Positions 1 through 5,095 are shown, counted from the stretch's first letter. The stretch is DNA of 6,196 bases from Deltaproteobacteria bacterium (GCA_030594025.1 JAUVFY010000084.1:1-6196); one strand, 5' to 3'. The notes: generated by a model from the letters alone, not told the origin. Program-made: numbers and translations.

Positions 1-1
1 T

Positions 2-2506
2 AAAAAAGAGCGTCTTACGAAGATAATCGAATCCCTATCGAGGCCGCTCGAGTTCGCCTCAAAGGACGACTTCGCACACATGGAATCGCTCAAGGGGCTC
101 GCTACACTCGTTGACAGGCTCTCAAACGTGGCCCTGGGGTTCGGCCCTGCCCACGGGCTGGACTCAGCGTTCAAAGAGTTGAAGGAGACCTTCACGGGCT
201 TTGACGCCCTCGGGCCGGCGGAGAAAAAAGAGAGGGTCCTGAAGGGAATAGAAATCGTAAAGTCCATGAAAGCCGTTGAACCAAGCCTCAAGGAAGGGGC
301 CGAATTAAAACCCCTCTCCCGGGCGGAGGTCAGGAAAAAACTAAATCTCCTTAAGACCCCGCTCGAGAGGCTAAAGGGCATCGGGCCGGGCCTTTCCGGG
401 AGGCTAAAGAAAAAGGGGCTCACAACGGTCGAAGACGTCCTATACTACCTGCCTTTCCGCTACGAGGACCGCCGCCACGTAAAGAAAATCGGGGAGCTCA
501 AGCCGGGCACTTACGAGGTCGTAACCGGGGAGGTCATGGCAATGGGTGAGACACGCTACGGCAGGAGAAAGCTCTTTGAGGTCGTCGTGTCTGACGGCTC
601 CGGGCTTTTGAAGCTGAAATGGTTCAACTACAGGCTCTCTTACATGAAAAATAGGTTCAAGGAGGGCCAGAGGCTCTTCCTTTACGGTAACGTTTCGATC
701 TTCGCACGCCAGAAGGAAATAATCCACCCGGACGTTGAGCTCATGGATGAGAATGACGACTCCATGCACATGAAAGGGGTCGTACCCATATATTCGCAGA
801 TAGAGAACCTCCACCAGAAGACCGTTAGGAAGTTAGTAAGGAGGATAGTCGAGGAGTACGCGGGTTCAGCCGTGGGCGGGGTCCCCGAGGATATTGTTAA
901 TGAGGCGGGCCTTATGGGGCTCGCTGACGCCTTCAGGGAAGCACACGCACCGGCGGATGCGGGCGGCGCGGCCGGGGCCGTGCTTGCAAGGAAGTCCATT
1001 ACATTCGACGAGCTCTTTACACTCGAGCTGGGCCTGGCGCTCAAAAGGAGGAATACAAAGCAGGAAGGCGGGATAGCCTTCAAGGCCGCCGCTTTCAAAT
1101 CCGCCGCCTCCAAATCCGCCGCTTCCGAATCCAATGATACGCTCGAGAAGCGTCTTCTCGGCCTTCTGCCCTTTACCTTAACGGCCGCACAGAAAAGGGC
1201 CATCGAAGAGATAAGAAGCGACATGGCCTCTCCTCACCCCATGAACAGGCTCATACAGGGGGACGTGGGCTCAGGTAAGACGATGGTCAGCTTCATAGCG
1301 GCCTTTATTGCCATAGAGTCGGGCTTCCAGGCGGCCATCATGGCGCCCACAGAGATACTCGTTGAACAGCACTACCTGACGACCCACGCTTACGCCGATG
1401 CCCTCGGGGTAAGGACAGTGCTTCTTACGAGCAGCACTCCGAGGGCCGAAAGAGTGAGGACGCTAAAGGCCATCGAGAAAGGTGAGGTGGACCTCGTAAT
1501 AGGCACGCATGCGCTGATTCAGAAGGACGTTGAGTTCAACTCGCTCGGGCTCGCGGTGGTTGACGAGCAGCACCGCTTCGGGGTGGTGCAGAGGGCGGCG
1601 CTCAAGAAGAAGGGCGCCAGGGGAACTGAACCTGAAGCCCAGACAGGGGAGGGCCTTAGCCCGGACGTACTCGTCATGACCGCAACACCGATTCCGAGGA
1701 CTCTATCCATGACCGTATTCGGCGATCTGGACGTTTCTATAATCGACGAGCTCCCGCCCGGGAGAAGGCCCGTTCAAACGAGGCTTATGAGGGAGAGGGA
1801 CCGTGAGAAGGCGTACGCAATTATAAAAGGCGAGCTCGAAAAGGGCGGGCAGGCATATATCGTTTACCCGCTCGTAGAGGAGTCCGAGGAGCTTAGCCTC
1901 AAGGACGCGACAAACATGAAGGAGCACCTCGCAAAGGAAATTTTTATTGACTATAATGTCGCGCTCCTTCACGGGAGGATGAAGGGCTCTGAAAAGGAGG
2001 CCGTCATGAGGGCCTTCAAGAAAAAAGACATTGACATACTCGTAGCGACCACGGTTATAGAGGTCGGCGTTGACGTGCCCGGGGCCACGGTTATGCTCAT
2101 CGAGCATGCCGAGAGGTTCGGCCTCGCCCAGCTCCATCAATTGAGGGGCAGGGTCGGAAGGGGCACGAGGGGTGGGACGTGTCTTCTCCTTGCCGCTTAT
2201 ACCGGCTCAGAGGATACGTGGAGGAGGCTCAAGGTCATGGAGCAGACGACCGACGGTTTCAGGATAGCCGAGGAGGATCTCAAGTTACGGGGTCCCGGTG
2301 ACTTTATCGGCACGAGGCAGTCGGGCCTGCCCGACTTCAGGGTTCAGGACGCGCTCGGGGATTTGACCCTTTTAAAGAAGGCGAGGGAGGAGGCCTTTGG
2401 TTTTCTCGAGAGGGACCCGGAACTCGCTTCACCGGATGCCGCATGCATAAAAGAGGTCCTCAAGGCCCGGTGGAAGGGGAGGTTGGAGTTAGCGGAGGTG
2501 GGGTGA
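2..2506 (+). CDS. recG: ATP-dependent DNA helicase RecG, 5' end outside window
   Basis: RecG is a cytoplasmic superfamily 2 helicase that remodels stalled forks and Holliday junctions. Numbering from the first ATG at 80, residues about 91-330 hold the wedge region: a helix-hairpin-helix-like stretch (LKGIGPGLSGRLKKKGL) and an OB fold. The helicase core follows: Walker A GDVGSGKT (394-401), DEQH box (495-498), TATPIPRT (534-541) and motif VI QLHQLRGRVGRG (from 684). The RecG-specific TRG region GFRIAEEDLKLRGPGDF starts at 726. All key residues are present, so it should be active. The frame has no stop from base 2 to 79 and contains no ATG, GTG or TTG there. Those 26 codons (ending LEFASKDDFAH) read like the N-terminal extension of long RecG proteins. 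The true start is therefore probably upstream; ATG 80 has only a weak ribosome site. From ATG 80 it is 808 residues, longer than E. coli RecG (about 690). The stop is TGA 2504-2506. Confidence 0.97.
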   Translation, partial: KKERLTKIIESLSRPLEFASKDDFAHMESLKGLATLVDRLSNVALGFGPAHGLDSAFKELKETFTGFDALGPAEKKERVLKGIEIVKSMKAVEPSLKEGAELKPLSRAEVRKKLNLLKTPLERLKGIGPGLSGRLKKKGLTTVEDVLYYLPFRYEDRRHVKKIGELKPGTYEVVTGEVMAMGETRYGRRKLFEVVVSDGSGLLKLKWFNYRLSYMKNRFKEGQRLFLYGNVSIFARQKEIIHPDVELMDENDDSMHMKGVVPIYSQIENLHQKTVRKLVRRIVEEYAGSAVGGVPEDIVNEAGLMGLADAFREAHAPADAGGAAGAVLARKSITFDELFTLELGLALKRRNTKQEGGIAFKAAAFKSAASKSAASESNDTLEKRLLGLLPFTLTAAQKRAIEEIRSDMASPHPMNRLIQGDVGSGKTMVSFIAAFIAIESGFQAAIMAPTEILVEQHYLTTHAYADALGVRTVLLTSSTPRAERVRTLKAIEKGEVDLVIGTHALIQKDVEFNSLGLAVVDEQHRFGVVQRAALKKKGARGTEPEAQTGEGLSPDVLVMTATPIPRTLSMTVFGDLDVSIIDELPPGRRPVQTRLMRERDREKAYAIIKGELEKGGQAYIVYPLVEESEELSLKDATNMKEHLAKEIFIDYNVALLHGRMKGSEKEAVMRAFKKKDIDILVATTVIEVGVDVPGATVMLIEHAERFGLAQLHQLRGRVGRGTRGGTCLLLAAYTGSEDTWRRLKVMEQTTDGFRIAEEDLKLRGPGDFIGTRQSGLPDFRVQDALGDLTLLKKAREEAFGFLERDPELASPDAACIKEVLKARWKGRLELAEVG
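1082..1126 (+). repeat. Three in-frame 15-base tandem repeats in recG
   Basis: Three 15-base units (1082-1096, 1097-1111, 1112-1126) encode KAAAF, KSAAS and KSAAS, followed by a partial unit ES. They lie between the wedge domain and the first helicase domain, in what is expected to be a flexible linker. Being a multiple of three, repeat gain or loss would keep the frame. Confidence 0.8.
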
Positions 2507-2516
2507 GATGCCTTGC

Positions 2517-2546
2517 GAAGGGGATGAATAACGGCATCCCCCTTTT
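2517..2546 (+). terminator. Probable terminator of recG
   Basis: GGGGATG (2520-2526) pairs with CATCCCC (2535-2541) across an 8-base loop. After a one-base C bulge, AA 2518-2519 can pair with the first T residues, so the TTTT at 2543-2546 partly overlaps the stem. It sits 11 bases after the recG stop. The position and G+C-rich stem fit a rho-independent terminator, though the T tract is short. Confidence 0.5.
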
Positions 2547-2551
2547 CTAAA

Positions 2552-2576
2552 GAGCTTGCCCTGAGCTTGTCTCAGG
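2552..2576. repeat. REP-like palindromic element, copy 1
   Basis: The core CCCTGAG (2559-2565), loop CTTGT, CTCAGGG (2571-2577) is a perfect 7-base hairpin preceded by GAGCTTG. It matches the element at 2738-2762 in 20 of 25 positions. It resembles the GAGC-TGTCCTGAGCTTGTC type of extragenic repeat I recall from many bacterial genomes; that recollection has not been checked against a database. Confidence 0.6.
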
Positions 2577-2626
2577 GGGGGACTGAGGGGGATTAAAGAT
2601 TCTTCCTTCCTCAACCCCGGGAAACT

Positions 2627-2694
2627 TTCCAGCCCCGCCCCCGACTTTATTGCGCTCCACGATTACACTGTGGGGCGCTTGGGGGTGGGGGGAA
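2627..2694. repeat. 68-base imperfect palindrome with nested stem
   Basis: The outer arms are 2627-2642 and 2681-2694. With a two-base AG bulge at 2631-2632 they give 13 Watson-Crick pairs and one G-T pair. Nested inside, GCGCTCCAC (2652-2660) pairs with GTGGGGCGC (2670-2678), 8 of 9, across the loop GATTACACT. The outer arms are C-rich and G-rich, which weakens their significance; the inner stem is more specific. Its role is unknown; an extragenic palindromic repeat is the simplest reading. Confidence 0.5.
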
Positions 2695-2719
2695 TTCGCA
2701 TCCGCTGCGGCCCCGCTCG

Positions 2720-2731
2720 CTCACCCGCCCC
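2720..2731 (+). repeat. 12-base direct repeat, left of AT-rich island
   Basis: CTCACCCGCCCC here is identical to 3998-4009. The pair brackets the AT-rich segment containing the cyclase-like gene. It could be a relic of an insertion (target duplication or attachment site), but C-rich 12-mers can recur by chance. Confidence 0.35.
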
Positions 2732-2737
2732 TTCCTG

Positions 2738-2762
2738 GAGCCTGTCCTGTGTTTATCTCAGG
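2738..2762. repeat. REP-like palindromic element, copy 2
   Basis: This is a diverged direct copy of the element at 2552-2576 (20 of 25 bases). TCCTGTG (2745-2751) and CTCAGGA (2757-2763) form a hairpin with 6 of 7 pairs around TTTAT. The outermost pair differs from copy 1 (T-A instead of C-G), so the stem is kept by paired change, as expected of an element kept for its structure. Confidence 0.55.
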
Positions 2763-2765
2763 ACT

Positions 2766-2804
2766 CTTCTCACCCCACCCCCCCCCCCCCGGGGTTTTGA
2801 GAAG
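2766..2804. repeat. Hairpin containing a 13-C run followed by GGGG
   Basis: CTTCTCA (2766-2772) pairs perfectly with TGAGAAG (2798-2804). The interior holds C4, A, then 13 consecutive C (2778-2790) and GGGG (2791-2794), which can pair inside. It marks the point where GC-rich sequence gives way to AT-rich sequence. The homopolymer length may be unreliable in an assembly. Confidence 0.55.
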
Positions 2805-3033
2805 ATAAAAGGAATAGGGGTGAGATTTACAGAAATAAACCCAACCTCTCAGATAGTGTTAGTTCAACCCGATGCCGGTTTACTTCCTGAAAGAGAGGGT
2901 TGTGGATTTTACTAAAAAGTTGTATATTTCTATTGGTAATCATAAAAATGACTGTGCTTACCTTCCCTATGCTATTATATTGTATCAGCGTTAATTGAAA
3001 TAATATAAAAGATAATATTAGACATAATTAACC

Positions 3034-3849
3034 ATGGGAAAGCTGTTGGATGCTAAATATGTGTATGGAGAAGATATTCTTATTGCTTATCTCGATTTGT
3101 GCGGTACAAAATTTGTTTATTCCAAATTTGTGTTGAAACAACAGATCGAAAGAATTTCACAAGTTATCAGCAATGTCTTTGTTGCGCTTGATAATTTTTT
3201 TGGTGAAAGCAAAAGTTCCTTTTATGTCCACATGTATGCCGATTCAGTTATTATTGCTGAGAAAGAAAAAGGTGTAATTAAAAATTGTGCCAATAAATTT
3301 CTTAAATTAATGTTAAATGTTCAGTATCAAGTTCTCAATGATAGCGAATTCCTTGAATATAAGGATAAAGAGAATGATTCTAAGCAGAGGCTTTTTATGC
3401 CTACTCTAAGCCGTTCGCTTATAAAGAGAGGTAAATATTATGGAATAATAACGAAAGTATTTCAGACCAACATAAACGATGTCTTTTCGAACTTCAGTTT
3501 GATTGGTGGTTCTTCAATTGTGGAGATGGACGATAGCTTACAAGGTTTGCCTATGGGAACATATATTGATAACTCTATTGTTAATGAACTTGAGATAGAA
3601 GGAAATCGACTTATTGATGTTGAAGGAAATCAGCTAAAATTCATAAAACCACCTTCTGGCTTTGATGATTTACGAAGTATATTCTCATCAAACATTAAAA
3701 AGAGACCAGAAGATATTGATATTTGGGGCAGGCGATTGATTGAATCAACTGGTAATAATAGTAATTTCAAAAGTAAATTAATTCCTTGGATTGACACTAT
3801 ACAAGGCAGACGGCACTTTATTAATAAAAGTCAAAGTCGATGTTGCTAA
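3034..3849 (+). CDS. Unrecognised 271-residue protein, possible nucleotide-cyclase-like fold
   Basis: I cannot name a family with certainty. No signal peptide or membrane segment is visible, so it is probably cytoplasmic. Several spaced motifs recall class III cyclase-like proteins. An early strand ILIAYLDLCGTKF carries Asp21, where the first metal-binding Asp would lie. YVHMYADSVIIAEK carries Asp70, matching the second Asp in a beta hairpin. IKRGKYYGIIT (130-140) resembles the RGxxxxG strand, and LIGGSSIVEMDDSL (156-169) the later Gly-rich helix start. Known relatives make cyclic nucleotides, in some cases as phage-defence signals (Pycsar); here this is inference. ATG 3034 is the only sensible start, because an in-frame TAA lies at 3025-3027; there is no Shine-Dalgarno. 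The gene is AT-rich (one sampled 60-base line has 22 G+C, against 38 in a recG line) with AGA/AAA/ATT codons unlike its neighbours, suggesting transfer. No effector gene adjoins it. The stop is TAA 3847-3849. Confidence 0.8.
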   Translation: MGKLLDAKYVYGEDILIAYLDLCGTKFVYSKFVLKQQIERISQVISNVFVALDNFFGESKSSFYVHMYADSVIIAEKEKGVIKNCANKFLKLMLNVQYQVLNDSEFLEYKDKENDSKQRLFMPTLSRSLIKRGKYYGIITKVFQTNINDVFSNFSLIGGSSIVEMDDSLQGLPMGTYIDNSIVNELEIEGNRLIDVEGNQLKFIKPPSGFDDLRSIFSSNIKKRPEDIDIWGRRLIESTGNNSNFKSKLIPWIDTIQGRRHFINKSQSRCC

Positions 3850-3879
3850 ACCCACTCATTTGATGTAGAAGAAAACTTC

Positions 3880-3911
3880 GTAGGTCGGGTTGAGCGGAAA
3901 CGAAACCCAAC
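3880..3911. repeat. REP-like hairpin with GAAA tetraloop
   Basis: GTCGGGTT (3884-3891) pairs with AACCCAAC (3904-3911), 7 of 8. Inside, CG (3895-3896) pairs with CG (3901-3902), closing a GAAA loop. The form GTCGGGTT-GAGCG-GAAACG-AAACCC resembles a dispersed extragenic repeat I recall from many proteobacteria. It lies about 30 bases after the AT-rich gene and may also act as a transcript end. Confidence 0.6.
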
Positions 3912-3997
3912 AACTCAATCTTTCTCTCAGAGATTTTTAAAACACAAATTTTCTCAAGAGTGCGAAGTAGTAGCTCTAATACCCAAACCCCTCCTTC

Positions 3998-4009
3998 CTC
4001 ACCCGCCCC
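3998..4009 (+). repeat. 12-base direct repeat, right of AT-rich island
   Basis: CTCACCCGCCCC is identical to 2720-2731. It lies where AT-rich sequence returns to the GC-rich background, and immediately before the promoter-like module at 4013. Confidence 0.35.
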
Positions 4010-4012
4010 ACC

Positions 4013-4080
4013 CAAGACCCCGGTGCCGTGAATTTCACTTACAGTGCCCCTTTTCCGATTGACAAAATACCCCTATAAAT
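4013..4080 (+). repeat. Promoter-like module, copy 1
   Basis: Bases 4031-4080 match 4999-5048 at 47 of 50 positions, and the match extends left with small gaps to CAAGACCCC (4013-4021). It contains GCCCCTTTT and a perfect -35-like TTGACA (4059-4064). No good -10 is found 16-18 bases further on; TATAAA (4074-4079) is too close. It may be a promoter, a regulator site, or a duplicated relic. Confidence 0.7.
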
Positions 4081-4117
4081 AGAGAAGCTGTGAAACGTAT
4101 ACGCTTTTCATAGCCAC

Positions 4118-4191
4118 GCAGGGTGGGCTTTGCCCATCACAATTGCCGGCACAGCGGATAGTCCTTTAGAGGTGGGCACAGCCCACCCTAC
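4118..4191. repeat. Inverted pair of REP-like elements (REPIN-like)
   Basis: Arm 4118-4138 and arm 4171-4191 are inverted copies matching at 18 of 21 positions, separated by 32 bases. Each arm is itself a small palindrome (TGGGC-TTT-GCCCA at 4124-4136; GTGGGCACAGCCCAC in the right arm). Paired inverted REPs of this form are known as REPINs and are mobilised by RAYT transposases. The GGTGGGCACAGCCCACC core is of a type I recall as widespread. No RAYT gene is in the window. Confidence 0.7.
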
Positions 4192-4224
4192 AACCTCCGG
4201 GTGAAATTTTTCGCCCCTTTTGAT

Positions 4225-4253
4225 TTGACAGACAATCCCCTGCCTGCTATCTT
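4225..4253 (+). promoter_or_regulatory. Sigma-70-type promoter of the ACT gene
   Basis: TTGACA (4225-4230) is followed after exactly 17 bases by TATCTT (4248-4253). This predicts transcription starting near 4260 and a leader of about 65 bases. The preceding GCCCCTTTT (4213-4221) is shared with the two larger promoter-like modules, which makes this a partial third copy. Confidence 0.65.
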
Positions 4254-4269
4254 TTGCATATAAAAACAA

Positions 4270-4298
4270 TTTCCTTTTAAAGCATTGCCTGAAGGAAA
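4270..4298 (+). promoter_or_regulatory. Small hairpin in the ACT gene leader
   Basis: TTTCCTT (4270-4276) pairs with AAGGAAA (4292-4298) across a 15-base loop, just upstream of the Shine-Dalgarno. It is AT-rich and may be of no consequence. I recognise no riboswitch class. Confidence 0.25.
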
Positions 4299-4310
4299 AA
4301 AAAGAAACAT

Positions 4311-4318
4311 AAGGAGGT
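4311..4318 (+). promoter_or_regulatory. Strong Shine-Dalgarno fixing the ACT gene start
   Basis: AAGGAGGT lies 7 bases before ATG 4326. An in-frame GTG at 4317 overlaps the Shine-Dalgarno itself, so it cannot be the start; ATG 4326 is chosen. Confidence 0.9.
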
Positions 4319-4325
4319 GTGGGAC

Positions 4326-4739
4326 ATGGCTGACAGGGTACGCAAGGTCGATTACTTCAAGATAACGGTCCCGAACAGGGCCGGGCAGGGGCTGCGCGTC
4401 TTCGATGCATTGAAGGACGCCGGGGTGAACCTCATAGCTTTCAGCGGGTTTCCGCGCAGGGGGCGGGCACAACTGGACTTTGTCCCCGAAAACACAGGTG
4501 CCTTCAGGAGGGCCGCCAAGAAGGCGGGGTTGAGGCTCGGTGTGAAAAAAAGCGGTTTCCTGATTCAGGGCAAGGACAGGCCGGGTGCGATGGCCGGGAT
4601 ATTGAAAAAGCTCGCCAAGGCCAGAATCAACGTGACCGCAGTAAACGCCCTCACTACTCTAGGGGGCAGGTACGGGGCGATCCTCTGGGTAAAGCCCAAA
4701 TCTGTTGCAAAGACGGCCAGGGTCTTGCGCGCCTCCTGA
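4326..4739 (+). CDS. Stand-alone tandem ACT-domain protein
   Basis: This is a 137-residue cytoplasmic protein made of two ACT domains and little else. ACT domains bind small ligands, usually amino acids, and tend to control enzymes or regulators. The first domain spans about 8-72 (YFKITVPNRAGQGLRVFDAL, then GVNLIAFSGFP). The second spans about 76-137, with GKDRPGAMAGILKKLAKA (82-99), INVTAVNAL (101-109) and GGRYGAILWV (113-122). The turn DRPG and the following helix match the usual ACT ligand-binding turn, and the first domain has the variant NRAG. There is no catalytic domain. The gene has its own promoter and strong ribosome site and is followed by a long gap, so it looks monocistronic. Composition matches recG. 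The ligand and partner are unknown; amino-acid sensing is inferred from the fold only. Confidence 0.9.
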   Translation: MADRVRKVDYFKITVPNRAGQGLRVFDALKDAGVNLIAFSGFPRRGRAQLDFVPENTGAFRRAAKKAGLRLGVKKSGFLIQGKDRPGAMAGILKKLAKARINVTAVNALTTLGGRYGAILWVKPKSVAKTARVLRAS

Positions 4740-4815
4740 ACCCGTATCCAATTGTCTTCAGAGAGCGTCCGGCACGTCTTTAAAACACTCCGGGCTCCAG
4801 TCCGGTCCGTTGAAC

Positions 4816-4835
4816 CTATCAATCAAGCTTGATAG
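4816..4835. repeat. Perfect hairpin or palindromic operator-like site
   Basis: CTATCAA (4816-4822) pairs perfectly with TTGATAG (4829-4835) around TCAAGC. The overlapping ATCAAGCTTGAT (4822-4833) is a perfect 12-base palindrome, so the site can be read as a hairpin or as a dimer-binding site. It lies 77 bases after the ACT stop with no T tract following. Confidence 0.4.
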
Positions 4836-4965
4836 CCCGGTAGGAGTTTGCTTTCAGAGGGCCGGGGAAGAGAGGGCGCACTTAGAGCTTTTAACCGGTA
4901 ATCTTTGACCTACTAAAACGTAAAAAGAGTAAAGCCCGGACGCCGACTTCCCCATCAACCCGATT

Positions 4966-5048
4966 CAAGACCCCTTATTAAAAACCGGTGACGCCGGGAA
5001 TTTCACTTACATTGCCCCTTTTCCGATTGACAAAATACCCTTACAAAT
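4966..5048 (+). repeat. Promoter-like module, copy 2
   Basis: This matches copy 1 at 47 of 50 bases over 4999-5048 and shares CAAGACCCC (4966-4974) and CCGGTG (4985-4990). Compared with copy 1 it has a 12-base insertion (about 4975-4986) and a 3-base insertion near 4991. It carries the same GCCCCTTTT and TTGACA, and sits directly upstream of the DUF1015 gene. Confidence 0.7.
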
Positions 5049-5053
5049 ATTAA
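5027..5053 (+). promoter_or_regulatory. Candidate promoter of the DUF1015 gene
   Basis: TTGACA (5027-5032) is a perfect -35 match. TATTAA (5048-5053) follows at a short 15-base spacing; TAAAGT (5051-5056) at 18 is an alternative. Transcription would start near 5060, giving a leader of about 55 bases. The -10 is not ideal, so the exact site is uncertain. Confidence 0.4.
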
Positions 5054-5095
5054 AGTATTTTTTCTGATTTCTTAAATGTATTTTTTCTAATTTCT
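5051..5095 (+). repeat. AT-rich tandem repeat, period 23, in the DUF1015 leader
   Basis: Two imperfect units, 5051-5072 and 5073-5095, both read TAAA..GTATTTTTTCT[G/A]ATTTCT with one inserted base in the second. They overlap the proposed -10 and the transcription start and stop just before AAGGA (5097-5101). Confidence 0.6.

Larger units (their letters stand above)
2507..3033. other. Intergenic region rich in inverted repeats; no gene seen
   Basis: About 530 bases lie between recG and the AT-rich gene. The left 300 bases are GC-rich and packed with palindromes, listed separately. Composition turns AT-rich from about 2800 onward. A weak inverted repeat (2842-2850 with 2893-2902, one bulge) lies after the switch. 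An open frame at 2670-2915 has Pro/Arg-rich content, crosses the palindromes and has no ribosome site, so I do not call it a gene. Possible -35/-10 pairs for the next gene are TTGTAT 2920-2925 with TAAAAA 2943-2948 (17 apart) and TTGTAT 2980-2985 with TAATAT 3001-3006 (15 apart); neither is convincing. Confidence 0.7.
3850..4325. other. Intergenic region with REP-like repeats and promoter signals
   Basis: About 475 bases carry no convincing gene. Left to right they hold a REP-like hairpin (3880-3911), a weak small hairpin followed by five T (3923-3938), the right copy of the 12-base repeat, a promoter-like module (4013-4080), a near-palindrome TGAAACGTATACGCTTTTCA (4091-4110, centre CGTATACG), an inverted REP pair (4118-4191), then the promoter, leader and ribosome site of the ACT gene. 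A minus-strand open frame across 4188-4472 overlaps the ACT gene and these signals and is rejected. Confidence 0.7.

Noticed and set aside
682..1224. 180-codon minus-strand open frame within recG
   Set aside because: It lies entirely opposite recG and is Ser/Ala-rich in the manner of an antisense shadow of GC-rich codons.
2670..2915. 81-codon plus-strand open frame after recG
   Set aside because: It crosses the palindromes and the 13-C run, has low-complexity Pro/Arg content, no ribosome site, and spans the composition boundary.
2507..3033. CRISPR array
   Set aside because: The repeats here are few, palindromic, diverged and irregularly spaced, with no regular repeat-spacer pattern.
3034..3849. 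A complete two-gene Pycsar-type defence system
   Set aside because: The cyclase resemblance is only by motif spacing, and no membrane, TIR or other effector gene adjoins it on either strand.
3880..3911. tRNA-like structure
   Set aside because: There is only one short hairpin, with no cloverleaf arms or T-loop sequence; a REP-like element explains it better.
3821..4015. 64-codon minus-strand open frame after the AT-rich gene
   Set aside because: It overlaps the REP-like hairpin and the end of the AT-rich gene, with no ribosome site or family resemblance.
4059..4080. Complete promoter TTGACA with TATAAA in module copy 1
   Set aside because: The two boxes are only 9 bases apart, too close for a sigma-70 promoter.
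4317..4325. GTG 4317 as the start of the ACT gene
   Set aside because: The codon lies within the AAGGAGGT Shine-Dalgarno; ATG 4326 has ideal spacing of 7 bases.
4188..4472. 94-codon minus-strand open frame
   Set aside because: It overlaps the ACT coding region, promoter and ribosome site on the opposite strand and resembles no family.
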